A DNA stretch of 64,000 nt from Sphingomonas sp. NFR04 (GCF_900114095.1 NZ_FORV01000003.1:310001-374000); one strand, 5' to 3'. Shown: positions 54,050 through 63,486, numbered from the stretch's first letter. A program made the numbers and translations. The notes: generated by a model from the letters alone, not told the origin.

Positions 54050-55044
54050 AGCACGCAGCGATCGCTCAGGTCGTTGAAACCACGCCGGTGCCCGCACTCG
54101 CCTGGGCGGCCGAGGTGATCGCGGGCGAACGCCGAGCGCTCGAAGCCTTCGAGGCCGCCTTGCCGCCGTCGCTCGGCGATGCCGTCGCGGTGATCGCGGG
54201 GCAGGCGAGTCCGCTCACCTGCCTCGGCATGGGCAAGTCCGGCCTGATCGCCGCCAAGGTCGCGGCGACCTTTTCCAGCCTCGGCACCCCTGCCTATGCG
54301 CTCAACGCGGCGGAAGCGGCGCATGGCGATCTGGGCGCGGTGCAGGACGGCAATATTGTGCTGCTCTTCTCGAACAGCGGCACCACCGACGAGATCCTGC
54401 GCATCCTGCCGGTGCTGAAGGGGCGCGCCTGCCTGCTGATCGGCGTGGTCGGCCGCCCCGATTCGCCGCTCGGCCGCGCGGTGGACATCCTGATTCCCGC
54501 CTGCACGGCCTGCGAGGCCGATCATATCGGCATGGCGCCCACCGCCAGCACCACGCTGCAGCTCGCGATCGGCGATGCGCTGGCGGTGGCGGTCAGCCGC
54601 AGCCGCGGCTTCACCCGCGCCGATTTCCTCCGCCATCATCCCGCCGGTCTGCTCGGCCGCCAGTCGCTGCCGCTGCGCACGCTGATGTGCACCGGCGACG
54701 AGCTGCCGGTCATCGGCCCGAACGCGCCCGTTGCCGATCTGCTCTCCGCCATGTCGCGCGGGCGGATGGGTGCCGCCTGCGTGGTGGGCGAGAACGGCAG
54801 GCTGCTCGGCCTGGTCGTCGACGGCGACATCCGCCGGCATTTCCAGTCCCGCCGCGACGTCTACGACACTCCCGCCAGCGCGCTGATGCAGCCGCGCCCG
54901 CGGGTGATCGACGTTGCCGCCACCCTCGGCGACGCGCTGCTGCTGCTGCGCGAGCGCGAGGGCGGCTATTCGGTCCTGCCCGTGGTCGACGGCGCCGGGC
55001 TTCTGCACGGCATGCTGCATGCCAAGGACATGTTGAATGGCTAA
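54046..55044 (+). CDS. kdsD: Arabinose-5-phosphate isomerase (KdsD/KpsF type)
   Basis: 332 residues. A SIS domain (about 40-180) has GMGKSGLIAAKVAATFSSLG and FSNSGTTDEILRI. Two CBS domains (about 200-330) follow, each with the DG-type loops VVDGDIRRHF and VVDGAGLLHG. KdsD converts ribulose 5-phosphate to arabinose 5-phosphate, the first committed step to Kdo. It overlaps both neighbours, by 4 bases upstream and 8 downstream, so the operon is tightly coupled. Confidence 0.93.
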   Translation: MKHAAIAQVVETTPVPALAWAAEVIAGERRALEAFEAALPPSLGDAVAVIAGQASPLTCLGMGKSGLIAAKVAATFSSLGTPAYALNAAEAAHGDLGAVQDGNIVLLFSNSGTTDEILRILPVLKGRACLLIGVVGRPDSPLGRAVDILIPACTACEADHIGMAPTASTTLQLAIGDALAVAVSRSRGFTRADFLRHHPAGLLGRQSLPLRTLMCTGDELPVIGPNAPVADLLSAMSRGRMGAACVVGENGRLLGLVVDGDIRRHFQSRRDVYDTPASALMQPRPRVIDVAATLGDALLLLREREGGYSVLPVVDGAGLLHGMLHAKDMLNG

Positions 55045-56365
55045 GCCCCCGAAGATCGTCGCCTTCGTTCCCGCCAAGGGCAGCAGCGAGCGCGTCTCCG
55101 ACAAGAATACCCGGATCCTCGATGGCGAGCATCTGTTTCGCCGCAAGCTGCTCCAGGCGCTCGATTGCCCGGCGATCAGCGAAGTCTGTCTCGATACTGA
55201 AAGCGCGGCGATGGCCGAGCTGGCGAGCGACTTGCCGGTCACCTGGCTCCAGCGCCCGGCCGAACTCGCCACCAATGCCACCGACGGGCACGGCATGTTC
55301 GCCTGGGAATGTTCGCAGCGCCCGGATGCGGACATCTGGGTCCAGCTGCTCTGCACCGCGCCCTTCGTCACCGCCGATACGGTCGGCCGGGCGATCGCGC
55401 GGCTGCTCGCCGATCCCGAGGCGGACAGCCTCGTCGCGGTGACCCGCGCCAAGCAATATTGCTGGGACGGGCAGGTGCCGGCCTATGGCACCGGCCGCAT
55501 CCCGAACAGCGTGGAACTGCCGGAGACGGTCGTCGAGGCGATGAGCCTCTACATCGTCCGCCGCACCGGCGAGGGCGCCGCCACCCGCCGCTTCGGCAGC
55601 CGCCCGATCCTGTTCGACCTCGACCCCGTCGAGCAGATCGACATCAACCACCACCACGATCTGGTGATCGCCGAGACGGTGGCCGCCGGCTTCCGCCAGG
55701 CGGAGGTCACCCGCTTCCGCGCGATGCTGCCGCATCTCTCCTCGCCGGTATTGTCGGATATCCTCAAGGAGCGCGGCCACCGGGTGGTGCTGCCCAAGGC
55801 GCTGCGCCCGACCACGGGGGGCAAGTTCCTGGGCCGCGCCAAGACGCTCGAGCTCGCCGCGCTGCCCAACCGACCCGATCGCGAACCCGGCGGCGCGTGG
55901 AACGGCATCTATGGTGCGCTGCAATCCTATCGCTTCGTGCGGCCGGGCGACGTGATCATGGTCGCGACCGAGCTGCCCGACTTCGCCTATTTCGGCGACC
56001 TCAACGCCAATCTCGCGATCCGATCGGGCGCGGTCGGCGCGGTGATCGACGGGGCGACCCGCGACACGGCGGACGTGCGCGCGCTGGGCCTGCCGGTCTA
56101 TGCCCGCAGCCAGACCTGCGACGACATCAAGTATGAAGGGACGGTCAAGGCGATGAACCGCCCGATCACCATGGGCGAGGTGCGCATCGCCAATGGCGAC
56201 GTGATCTTCGCCGATCACGACGGCATCGTCGCGGTGCCGCGGGCGCTGTGGCCTGAAATCGAAGCGGCGGCGTGGGACGTGCTGTCCAACGAAGCCACCA
56301 TCCGCATGCAGGCGGCGCGCGGCCGCGACGTGGATGCCATTCTCGCCGATTGCGGCGCGTTCTGA
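55037..56365 (+). CDS. CMP-sugar (Kdo/acylneuraminate-type) cytidylyltransferase fused to an RraA-like domain
   Basis: 442 residues in two parts. Residues 1-235 are a NeuA/KdsB-type cytidylyltransferase: [15 protein letters not shown] is the CTP loop, with [13 protein letters not shown] and a late [12 protein letters not shown]. Residues about 245-442 match the RraA/HMG-aldolase superfamily: [30 protein letters not shown] and [18 protein letters not shown] (catalytic-type Arg-Asp pair), then [15 protein letters not shown]. The first part should activate a keto-sugar acid with CMP. The second could be an aldolase, decarboxylase or regulatory domain. Flanking kdsD and kdsA make Kdo or a derivative the likely sugar. 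I know of no characterised protein with this architecture. Confidence 0.85.
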   Translation: MAKPPKIVAFVPAKGSSERVSDKNTRILDGEHLFRRKLLQALDCPAISEVCLDTESAAMAELASDLPVTWLQRPAELATNATDGHGMFAWECSQRPDADIWVQLLCTAPFVTADTVGRAIARLLADPEADSLVAVTRAKQYCWDGQVPAYGTGRIPNSVELPETVVEAMSLYIVRRTGEGAATRRFGSRPILFDLDPVEQIDINHHHDLVIAETVAAGFRQAEVTRFRAMLPHLSSPVLSDILKERGHRVVLPKALRPTTGGKFLGRAKTLELAALPNRPDREPGGAWNGIYGALQSYRFVRPGDVIMVATELPDFAYFGDLNANLAIRSGAVGAVIDGATRDTADVRALGLPVYARSQTCDDIKYEGTVKAMNRPITMGEVRIANGDVIFADHDGIVAVPRALWPEIEAAAWDVLSNEATIRMQAARGRDVDAILADCGAF

Positions 56366-56376
56366 AGGATTTGACG

Positions 56377-57198
56377 ATGAAGACGGTCAAGGTCGGAGCC
56401 CTGGAGATCGCCAACGACAAGCCGTTCGTGCTCGTCGCCGGCCCCTGCGCGATGGAAAGCCGCGACCATGCCCTGTTCATGGCCGAGGCGCTGACCAGTC
56501 TCTGCGCCGAGCTTGGCATCGGCCTCATCTACAAGACCTCGTTCGACAAGGGGAACCGCACCTCGATCGACGCGCCGCGCGGCATCGGCATGGACGCGGC
56601 GCTCCAGGTGTTCGCCGAGGTGAAGGCCACGTTCGGCTGCCCGGTGCTGACCGACGTGCACGATGCCGGCCAGTGCGCGCCGGTGGCCGAGGTGGTCGAC
56701 GTGCTGCAGATCCCGGCCTTCCTCTGCCGCCAGACCGACCTGCTCCTCGCCGCCGGCCAGACCGGCCGTGCGGTGAACGTCAAGAAGGGCCAGTTCCTCG
56801 CCCCCTGGGACATGAAGAATGTCGCGCGGAAGCTCGCCTCCACGGGCAACGACAACATCATCCTGTGCGAGCGCGGAGCGAGCTTCGGCTACAACACGCT
56901 GGTCAGCGACATGCGGTCGCTGCCGATCATGGCGGAGACCGGCTATCCGGTGATGTTCGATGCTACCCATTCGGTGCAGCAGCCCGGCGGGCAGGGCACC
57001 AGCTCGGGCGGGCAGCGCGAGTTCGTGCCGGTGCTCGCCCGCGCCGCGGTGGCGGTGGGCGTGGCGGCGGTGTTCATCGAGACGCACCAGGCGCCCGACA
57101 CCGCCCCCAGCGACGGCCCCAATATGGTGCCGCTCGATCAGATGCGCGGCCTGCTCACCCGCCTCAAGGCGTTCGATACGCTCGCTAAGGCGGGCTGA
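56377..57198 (+). CDS. kdsA: 3-deoxy-8-phosphooctulonate synthase
   Basis: 273 residues from ATG 56377, 11 bases after the fusion gene. It has [27 protein letters not shown] and the C-terminal substrate region [12 protein letters not shown] and IETHQAPD. A Cys in AGPCAMES indicates the metal-dependent class II type. It condenses arabinose 5-phosphate with phosphoenolpyruvate to give Kdo 8-phosphate. No kdsC phosphatase gene is in the operon. It is convergent with a DUF3072 gene. Confidence 0.95.
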   Translation: MKTVKVGALEIANDKPFVLVAGPCAMESRDHALFMAEALTSLCAELGIGLIYKTSFDKGNRTSIDAPRGIGMDAALQVFAEVKATFGCPVLTDVHDAGQCAPVAEVVDVLQIPAFLCRQTDLLLAAGQTGRAVNVKKGQFLAPWDMKNVARKLASTGNDNIILCERGASFGYNTLVSDMRSLPIMAETGYPVMFDATHSVQQPGGQGTSSGGQREFVPVLARAAVAVGVAAVFIETHQAPDTAPSDGPNMVPLDQMRGLLTRLKAFDTLAKAG

Positions 57199-57210
57199 GC
57201 CGGTCGCCGC

Positions 57211-57435
57211 TCAGCGGCCGAGCTGTTCCTTCAGCGCATCGATCCGCTTCGACGCTTCCGCCTTGTTGAGATCGCCCTCGATCGGCGGCTCGCCGGCCTC
57301 TTCCAGCAGGGTGGTGAGGTAGGAGGCCTGCGCGCCGGTCATCGGATCGTCGCCCGAGACCCAGTCATCGGGGTCCTTCTCGGTATTCGAGCCGGGATGT
57401 TCGTCGAGCTTCGGGTTGTGCAGTGTCTCGGCCAT
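57211..57435 (-). CDS. DUF3072 small protein
   Basis: 74 residues. It begins MAETLHNPKLDEHPGSN and carries DPMTGAQASYLTTLLEEAGE, the core of DUF3072. It is acidic, with a predicted pair of C-terminal helices and no cysteines. The function is unknown. It converges on kdsA with a 12-base gap and diverges from the copper-storage-like gene. Confidence 0.85.
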   Translation of the reverse strand: MAETLHNPKLDEHPGSNTEKDPDDWVSGDDPMTGAQASYLTTLLEEAGEPPIEGDLNKAEASKRIDALKEQLGR

Positions 57436-57569
57436 GATCGCCTCCGGTTGTTCCTGTTACGTTCGGTAACGGGCGGCGCATCGTGCTGGTTCCACGGCAT
57501 TTCTTCTGAACCCTTGCTCGGCCCGAGCCGTTGGAGGCGGACCGATGCCGGCCAGCAAGGAGCCATCCC

Positions 57570-57959
57570 ATGTCGCTTGAAAAGATGATCGCGCTGCACC
57601 CCGATGTGGGCGCTGACGCCAACGCCGCGCTCGCCAAGGCGGCGCGCCATGCGATGCTGTGTTCGCTGATGTGCACCAGTTGCGCCGATGCCTGTGTCGC
57701 CGAGGCGATGGACATGCGGCAATGCGTGCGGACCTGCCTCGACTGCGCGGACGTGTGCGCGGCGACGGCCCGGCTCGCGACGCGGCGGACCGGGCAGAAC
57801 ATCGCGATGCTGCGGACGATGCTGGAGACCTGCATCCGCGCCTGCGAGCTCTGCGCCGAGGAATGCGCCAAGCATGACCACGAGCATTGCCAGCTCTGCG
57901 CGACAATGTGCCGCGAATGCGCCGAGGATTGCCGCGCGGCGCTGCCCAGCGTCCAGTAA
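57570..57959 (+). CDS. Four-helix-bundle cysteine-rich copper-binding protein (Csp3-like, DUF326)
   Basis: 129 residues with 17 cysteines spread over four helices, in motifs such as CSLMCTSCADAC, CVRTCLDCADVC, CIRACELCAEEC and CQLCATMCRECAEDC. That pattern and the absence of a signal peptide match cytosolic Csp3 copper storage proteins, which fill the bundle core with many Cu(I) ions. ATG 57570 is chosen from the conserved MSLEKMIALHPDV start. The 134-base region before it includes an approximate -10 but no clear operator. It is convergent with the unknown exported protein. Confidence 0.88.
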   Translation: MSLEKMIALHPDVGADANAALAKAARHAMLCSLMCTSCADACVAEAMDMRQCVRTCLDCADVCAATARLATRRTGQNIAMLRTMLETCIRACELCAEECAKHDHEHCQLCATMCRECAEDCRAALPSVQ

Positions 57960-57967
57960 CGCCAGCG

Positions 57968-60331
57968 CTACTTCGGCAGCGCTACCTTCGCCGTCACGTC
58001 CGGCGCATCGTGCAGGCGCAGGTACAGGGCGTCGCCGCTCGGTGCGGGCAGCGTGATGGTGCTGCCGACGAAGCCGAGCGGCACCGATGTCGATTTGGCG
58101 AAGTCGGCGGAATCGCTCAGCGCTGCGACGACGAACAGGTCCTGGCCGGCAAGCGAGCAGGCCGCACCTGCACCCGGACAGGTCAGGCCGGTCAGCACCG
58201 GAAGACGCGCGAGCGTGACCAGGGGCTGCCAGTCGCCTGGGGTGCCGTCCTGCACCAGCCGATAGCGGAGCGGCCCCGCGATTCCGGCACCGAGCAGCGC
58301 GCGCGGGGTGAAATGCGCGACCACCACGTCGCCGCCGATCCGCTGCAGCGCGCCGTCGCGGAAGGTAAGGCGAGCGCTCGGTCCCTCGGCCCCGGCGACC
58401 TCGACGACACCGCTATCGCTGAGCGACCCGCGGCTGACCTTGAACGAGAAATCGATCGAGGCATCGGCCGGCAACACGCCATCGGGCAGGGTGATCGGCA
58501 GCGCAGCCGTGGCAGGCTTGCCGCTCGCCGCGCGGCTGAGCAGCGTCGCCGCCGGGCGCGGCGCCGTCGCGCGGACCGCCAGCTTCACGCTACGCCCATC
58601 GCGGAGCCGCACCACCGCCTCGCCGTCGCCGGCGGGGATCGGGCCGGGCGCAGTCATCGCCAGCCGGTCGCCGTCGCCGCCGCGCGACAGGGCGCCGGGC
58701 GTGAAGTGCAGTCCGTGCCAGTCGAGCCCCGCCACCTGGTCTAGCCGCGCGCCGTCGAGGACGCCATCGGTGTCGCCCTCGTGGACCACGAAGCGCTCGA
58801 GCCGGCTCGCCTCCAGCCGCGCGACGAGCGGGATCGTGTCCGGCGGCGCACTGCCGAAGCGGGCGATGTTGAGCGTCAGCGCCCCGGGCTTGGCGTCCTT
58901 GAGCGGCAGCGTCATGGTCAGTTCGTCCTGGCCGGTCACCTTGAACGGCACCGGAGTGCGGGTGCCGCCCGCATCGCTCAGCGCGATCTGGCTGACGCAG
59001 AAGGCCGCACCGCCGCGCAGCACCAGCGGATGCTCGCGCCCGACGACGACATTGCTGTCCGGCACCGCGCGCCACGCGCCCATCTTGTCGAGCTGGACCG
59101 GCAGCCGCGGCCCCGTGAACGTGTCGAAGCCCCAGCGCCCCTGCAGTACGGCGTTGGAGACGGTGCCGAGGTCTGCCGGTACCGCGCCGTCCAGCTTCAC
59201 GCCGCCCTTCTCGACATCGGGCAGTACGGCGAAGTCGCGGGTCGCCCCTTCGTTGCTGGTCACCCGCACCGACAGTGAGCGGCCGAAATCGGTGGCGTAG
59301 AGCAAGGGCGCGTCCTCCAGCGGCAGCACCAGATCGGGCTTGGCGAGGCACACCGGCGTCGGCCCGCCCGCCTGCCAGATCGGCGGCGTGGCGGGCCCGA
59401 TCGGCGGCAGCGGCGCGGCGAGCACCGAGCGCGGGCTCTGGAACGAGGGGGCGGCGTTGAGCAGCAGCTTCAGCGTGTCGCCGCGGCCCAGCGCCAGCGC
59501 CGGCAGATACTGATATTGCGGGCTGCGGAACGCGCCGAACAGCTTCGCCACGTCACGCGCCAGCCCGATATAGGAGCTGTAATAGCCGCCGCCGGCCTGG
59601 GGCGTCGCGGCGATGCTGTAGGCGAGGTCGGCCGGGGTGCCGGTCAACGTTTCGGCCAGGGTGGTGCCGCGCTGGGTCTGCAGCACCAGCGAGTCGCGAT
59701 TCTGGGTGAGGCAGGCGGCCTGCAACCCGCGCGGGCGCGACAGGCATTCGGCGTTGAGCTTGATCCGCAGCGCATTGGCGAGCACCGGCGCGGCGGTGGC
59801 GAGCCGCTCGGGCGCGGTATCGCCGATCCGCGCGATGGCGGTGACGAACGCATCGAGCCGCGCGCGATCGAGCGAGGCCTGGAACAGGTCCTGCGCCACC
59901 CGCACGAACACGCCCGGGCGCCCGCGGACGGCGTCGCGCACCGCATCGAATCCGCCGCCGGTATCGGGAGCGAGCAGCAGCACCGCCTGTTCGGCGCCTT
60001 CGGGCACCGTAAGTTCCAGCTTGTTCTTCTTCTTGCGCCAGGTCTCGGCGACGAAGAACCAGTCCTTGGGCGGCGGGTTGGTCGCGCCGCGCAGGAAGGC
60101 GACGACGAGCAGGTAATGCGCGGACTGGTCGGGCGGCAGCGCCGCCTCCGCCGTCACCTTGTCGCCCGGCTGGAGCGAGGGCACCGCGCCGATCGGCAGC
60201 GTCGTGCTCCCCCGCGTCACCGTCAGCTTCAGGTCCGGCCCGACCAGGTCGAAGGCGTTCTGCTGGGCCTGGGCGGGGAGCGCGGCGCAGAGCAGCGCCA
60301 GCAGCAGCGGGATCAGGGGAAGGCGAAGCAT
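57968..60331 (-). CDS. Large exported protein of unknown function
   Basis: 787 residues with a clear signal peptide (LRLPLIPLLLALLCAALPAQAQ) starting at ATG 60331. The mature part is beta-rich: an N-terminal segment (about 20-130) with DLVGPDLKLTVTRGSTTLP and then a long series of Ig-like stretches such as GALTLNIARFGS. No catalytic motif, membrane anchor or lipobox is recognised. Homologues in sphingomonads are usually annotated hypothetical. A periplasmic or surface location is likely. It lies just before the BrkB-like gene without overlap. Confidence 0.7.
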   Translation of the reverse strand: MLRLPLIPLLLALLCAALPAQAQQNAFDLVGPDLKLTVTRGSTTLPIGAVPSLQPGDKVTAEAALPPDQSAHYLLVVAFLRGATNPPPKDWFFVAETWRKKKNKLELTVPEGAEQAVLLLAPDTGGGFDAVRDAVRGRPGVFVRVAQDLFQASLDRARLDAFVTAIARIGDTAPERLATAAPVLANALRIKLNAECLSRPRGLQAACLTQNRDSLVLQTQRGTTLAETLTGTPADLAYSIAATPQAGGGYYSSYIGLARDVAKLFGAFRSPQYQYLPALALGRGDTLKLLLNAAPSFQSPRSVLAAPLPPIGPATPPIWQAGGPTPVCLAKPDLVLPLEDAPLLYATDFGRSLSVRVTSNEGATRDFAVLPDVEKGGVKLDGAVPADLGTVSNAVLQGRWGFDTFTGPRLPVQLDKMGAWRAVPDSNVVVGREHPLVLRGGAAFCVSQIALSDAGGTRTPVPFKVTGQDELTMTLPLKDAKPGALTLNIARFGSAPPDTIPLVARLEASRLERFVVHEGDTDGVLDGARLDQVAGLDWHGLHFTPGALSRGGDGDRLAMTAPGPIPAGDGEAVVRLRDGRSVKLAVRATAPRPAATLLSRAASGKPATAALPITLPDGVLPADASIDFSFKVSRGSLSDSGVVEVAGAEGPSARLTFRDGALQRIGGDVVVAHFTPRALLGAGIAGPLRYRLVQDGTPGDWQPLVTLARLPVLTGLTCPGAGAACSLAGQDLFVVAALSDSADFAKSTSVPLGFVGSTITLPAPSGDALYLRLHDAPDVTAKVALPK

Positions 60332-60396
60332 CGCGCCGCTATAGGGGAAGCGGGGCGGGCAGGGCCACCGTCCGCGCGACGAGTCGTTGCCAAGCG

Positions 60397-61338
60397 TCAC
60401 TCGGCGACATTGTCCGCCACCCACGCGCGGCGCTGGCCGAGCGGCTGGGGCGCGCCGGTGGTGGTGTCGTGCGCGGTCTGGTGCTCCAGCTCAGAATTGA
60501 GCTCGGCGCCGAACAGCAGCACGTAGGAGGAAAGGTACAGCCAGGTGAGCAGCGCGACGATCGCGCCGAGCGAGCCATAGGTTGCATCGAAGCGCCCGAC
60601 ATAGCGGACATAGGCGCCGAAGCCGAGCGTCAGCCCCAGCCAGAGCAGCGCGGCGAGTAGGGATCCTGGCGTGATCCAGGTCCAGCGCGGCTTGGCCCGC
60701 GACGGGCCGAAGCGATAGAGCGCCGCCGCGCCCGCAGTGCCGGCCAGCGTCAGCAGCACATGGCTGGCGATCTTGCCGAGCACCAGCAGGGCGTCCGGCG
60801 CGAAAGGCAGGAAATGATCGAGCGCACCAAGCACGGTCATCGCGCCCGCTGCGAGCACCGCTGCGATCACGGCGCCAAGGGTGATCGCCAGCGCGGTGAG
60901 GTTCACCCAGATGAAGTTGCGCTTCTCCTTCTCCTCATAGGCGATGTTGAGCGCGGCGATGATCGCGCCGGCGCCGTTGCGCGCGCCGAACAGCGCGATG
61001 GCGAGCGCGATCAGGATGCCGAAGCCCTTCTGGCCGTCCGGACTGTGGACGAGGCCGAGCAGCTGGTCGCCCACCACCGCGGCGATGTCGCGCGGCAGGA
61101 TGGTGGAAAGTGCGCGGACGTCGTGCAGCACGGTCACCGGATCGGCGATCAGCCCGTAGCTCAGCACCACCGCGCCGAGCAGCGGCACCAGCGCGAGGAA
61201 GCCGTAAAACGCCACGCCGGCGGCGATCAGCCCGATATTATCGTCGCTCGCCTCGTTCCAGCTGCGCCATAGCACGGATTTCCACCCGGCCCATGGCATC
61301 GCCCATGGGCTGTGCGCGTCGCGCCCCTTCGGATCCAT
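60397..61338 (-). CDS. YihY/virulence factor BrkB-family membrane protein
   Basis: 313 residues, ATG 61338 behind GGGGAAGCAGG. About six membrane helices; the BrkB signature includes NIGLIAAGVAFYGFLALVPLL, GARNGAGAIIAALNIAYEEKEKR and PSRAKPRWTWITPGSLLAALLW, then the end YLSSYVLLFGAELNSELEHQT. The family was once linked to RNase BN but is now regarded as membrane proteins of unclear function. A frame extended upstream of 61338 lacks support. The 92-base gap towards dinB is plain. Confidence 0.9.
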   Translation of the reverse strand: MDPKGRDAHSPWAMPWAGWKSVLWRSWNEASDDNIGLIAAGVAFYGFLALVPLLGAVVLSYGLIADPVTVLHDVRALSTILPRDIAAVVGDQLLGLVHSPDGQKGFGILIALAIALFGARNGAGAIIAALNIAYEEKEKRNFIWVNLTALAITLGAVIAAVLAAGAMTVLGALDHFLPFAPDALLVLGKIASHVLLTLAGTAGAAALYRFGPSRAKPRWTWITPGSLLAALLWLGLTLGFGAYVRYVGRFDATYGSLGAIVALLTWLYLSSYVLLFGAELNSELEHQTAHDTTTGAPQPLGQRRAWVADNVAE

Positions 61339-61430
61339 CCTGCTTCCCCTGTTTCTTGTGGCGGGAAAGCGCGCGACCGGCAAAACCGGTTCCTTGCGCC
61401 CAAAGGTGCAGGCTGTTGATATCGCACCCG

Positions 61431-62516
61431 CTACGGCATGTCGGCATGGCCGAACAACGGCAGCGGCTCTGCCAGCCCGCGCTCGAAATTGGAGACGGTC
61501 ACACCCACCAGCCTTATGCCCTTGGGCGTCGGCAGCACCGAGCGCAGCAGCGCGATGCTTGCCGCGTGGAGCTGCTCGCGGCTGGTGATCGGGGCGGTGT
61601 GGCTGCGGCTGCGGGTGATGATCTGGAAGTCGGCATATTTGATCTTCACCGTGGCGGTGCGGCCGAAGCCCTGGGTGCGCGCGCACCATTCCCACACATC
61701 GTCGGCCTGGCCCAGCACCGCCGCCTCGATCTCGGCATCCTCGGTGAGGTCTCGGCTGAAGGTGGTCTCGGAGCCCGAGGACTTGCGCTCGCGATTGGGG
61801 TTCACCGGCCGATCATCGACGCCGCGGACGATCTGGTGATACCATTCGGCGCTGCTGCCGAAATGCTGCTGGAGAAAGTCGAGCGACTTGGCGCGCAGAT
61901 CGGCGCCGGTCTCGATCCCCAGCCGCTGCATCTTGGCGGCGGTGACCGGCCCGACGCCGTGGAAGCGCGAGACCGGCAGCGTCTCCACCCAGGCCGCACC
62001 CATGTCCGGGGTGACGGCGAACTGGCCGTTGGGCTTGCGATGGTCCGAGGCGAGCTTGGCGAGGAATTTGTTGTACGAAACGCCGGCCGAGGCGGTGAGC
62101 CCGGTCTCTGCCAGGACGCGCGCGCGAATCTCCTTCGCCGTCGCCCAGGCGGTGCCGAGGCCGCGGCGATCCTCGGTCACGTCGAGATAGGCTTCGTCGA
62201 GCGACAGCGGCTGGATCAGCTCGGTATAGTCGGCGAAGATCGCGTGGATCTGCTGCGAGACGGCCTTGTACACGTCGAAGCGGGGTCGCACGAAGATCAG
62301 GTCCGGGCAGCGCCGCAGCGCGGTGACCGAGGGGAGGGCCGAGCGCACCCCGAAGGTGCGCGCCTCGTAGCTCGCCGCCGCGACCACGCCGCGCGCCGCC
62401 GCCGACCCCACCGCCACCGGTTTGCCGCGCAAGCTGGGATCGTCGCGCTGCTCGACCGAGGCGTAGAACGCATCCATGTCGATATGCAGGATCTTCCGTA
62501 TGGGCGGCGCGGCCAT
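61431..62516 (-). CDS. dinB: DNA polymerase IV
   Basis: 361 residues, ATG 62516 (MAAPPIRKILHIDMDAFYASVEQRD). The Y-family catalytic residues lie in DMDAFYASVE and in SLDEAYLDVT. The helix-hairpin-helix near GVGPVTAAKMQRLGIETG and a little-finger domain follow. It copies damaged DNA with low fidelity. It ends HADMP without the canonical clamp motif QLxLF in its last residues, though PLPLFG just before may serve. A LexA box precedes it. Confidence 0.94.
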   Translation of the reverse strand: MAAPPIRKILHIDMDAFYASVEQRDDPSLRGKPVAVGSAAARGVVAAASYEARTFGVRSALPSVTALRRCPDLIFVRPRFDVYKAVSQQIHAIFADYTELIQPLSLDEAYLDVTEDRRGLGTAWATAKEIRARVLAETGLTASAGVSYNKFLAKLASDHRKPNGQFAVTPDMGAAWVETLPVSRFHGVGPVTAAKMQRLGIETGADLRAKSLDFLQQHFGSSAEWYHQIVRGVDDRPVNPNRERKSSGSETTFSRDLTEDAEIEAAVLGQADDVWEWCARTQGFGRTATVKIKYADFQIITRSRSHTAPITSREQLHAASIALLRSVLPTPKGIRLVGVTVSNFERGLAEPLPLFGHADMP

Positions 62517-62537
62517 GGCGCGGCTATACCGCCGGAT

Positions 62538-62552
62538 GAACGAATAGGGAAC
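62538..62552 (-). promoter_or_regulatory. LexA (SOS) box upstream of dinB
   Basis: GTTC-N7-GTTC on the minus strand, 22 bases ahead of the dinB start. It is the second exact SOS box in the window and puts dinB in the DNA damage regulon. Confidence 0.82.
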
Positions 62553-62607
62553 AGCGTTTCCGATCCAAGTCATTGTGAATCGGGCGGGCGGGCGGCTAAG
62601 GAGGGCC

Positions 62608-63486
62608 ATGCCAAGCTTTGCCCGCCGCTTCGCCCTGCTGCTCGCCTGTCTTGTCTGGACGCTGCCCGCGGCGGCGAAGACGATCCTGTTCGTCGGCAAC
62701 AGCTTCACCTTCGGCGCCAACTCGCCGGTGATGCGCTATCGCCCGGATCGGGTGATGGACCTCAATCGCGAGGGGATCGGCGGCGTGCCGGCGCTGTTCC
62801 GCACCTTTGCGATCGAATCCGGTCTCGACTGGCAGGTGAGCCTGGAGACCTCGCCCGGCAAGGACCTTGCCTGGCATTATGCCAACCGCCGCGCGCTGAT
62901 CGACCGGCGCTGGGACGTGGTGGTGCTGCAGGGTTTCAGCACGCTCGACGCCGAGCGGCCGGGCGATCCTACCCGCCACCTCGCGGCGGCACGCGAGCTG
63001 GCGGCGCTGTTCCACGCGCGCAACCCGGCGGCGCAGGTGAATCTCGTGGCGACCTGGTCGCGCGCCGACCAGACCTATCGCCCCGGCGGGCATTGGCACG
63101 GCGCGTCGATCTATCGCATGGCCGAGGATCTGCTTGCCGCCAATCGGCTGGCGCTGGTGCCGGGCTCGGGCATCTTCGGGGTGCTGCCGGTCGGCACTGC
63201 CTGGAACCGCGCGATCCGCGACGGCTTTGCCGATGCCAATCCCTATGACGGCATTGCCTGGGGCCAGTTCAGCCTGTGGACCTGGGACCAGTATCACGCC
63301 AGCGCCGAGGGCTATTATCTGGAGGCGCTGGTCGAGTTCGGCGCGATCACCGGCCGCGATCCGCGCAGCCTGGGCCCGCGCGAGCGCGCCGCCGAGGATC
63401 TGGGGATCAACCCCGACGTCGCCCGGCGGCTGCGCGACGTCGCCGCCGCCGAGCTGGCGGCTCAGCGGGTCGGCGGCGCGCCGTAA
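62608..63486 (+). CDS. Exported SGNH/GDSL-like hydrolase
   Basis: 292 residues, ATG 62608 after AAGGAGGG, with a signal peptide ending PAAA. The block I motif is GNSF (ILFVGNSFTFGANSPV) with the likely nucleophile serine, and DVVVLQGFSTL resembles block II/III. A late His lies in DQYHASAEGYY. The DUF4886-like members of the SGNH group are esterases. Next to a GH115-like gene, it may deacylate xylan. It converges on that gene and overlaps it by 25 bases. Confidence 0.72.
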   Translation: MPSFARRFALLLACLVWTLPAAAKTILFVGNSFTFGANSPVMRYRPDRVMDLNREGIGGVPALFRTFAIESGLDWQVSLETSPGKDLAWHYANRRALIDRRWDVVVLQGFSTLDAERPGDPTRHLAAARELAALFHARNPAAQVNLVATWSRADQTYRPGGHWHGASIYRMAEDLLAANRLALVPGSGIFGVLPVGTAWNRAIRDGFADANPYDGIAWGQFSLWTWDQYHASAEGYYLEALVEFGAITGRDPRSLGPRERAAEDLGINPDVARRLRDVAAAELAAQRVGGAP

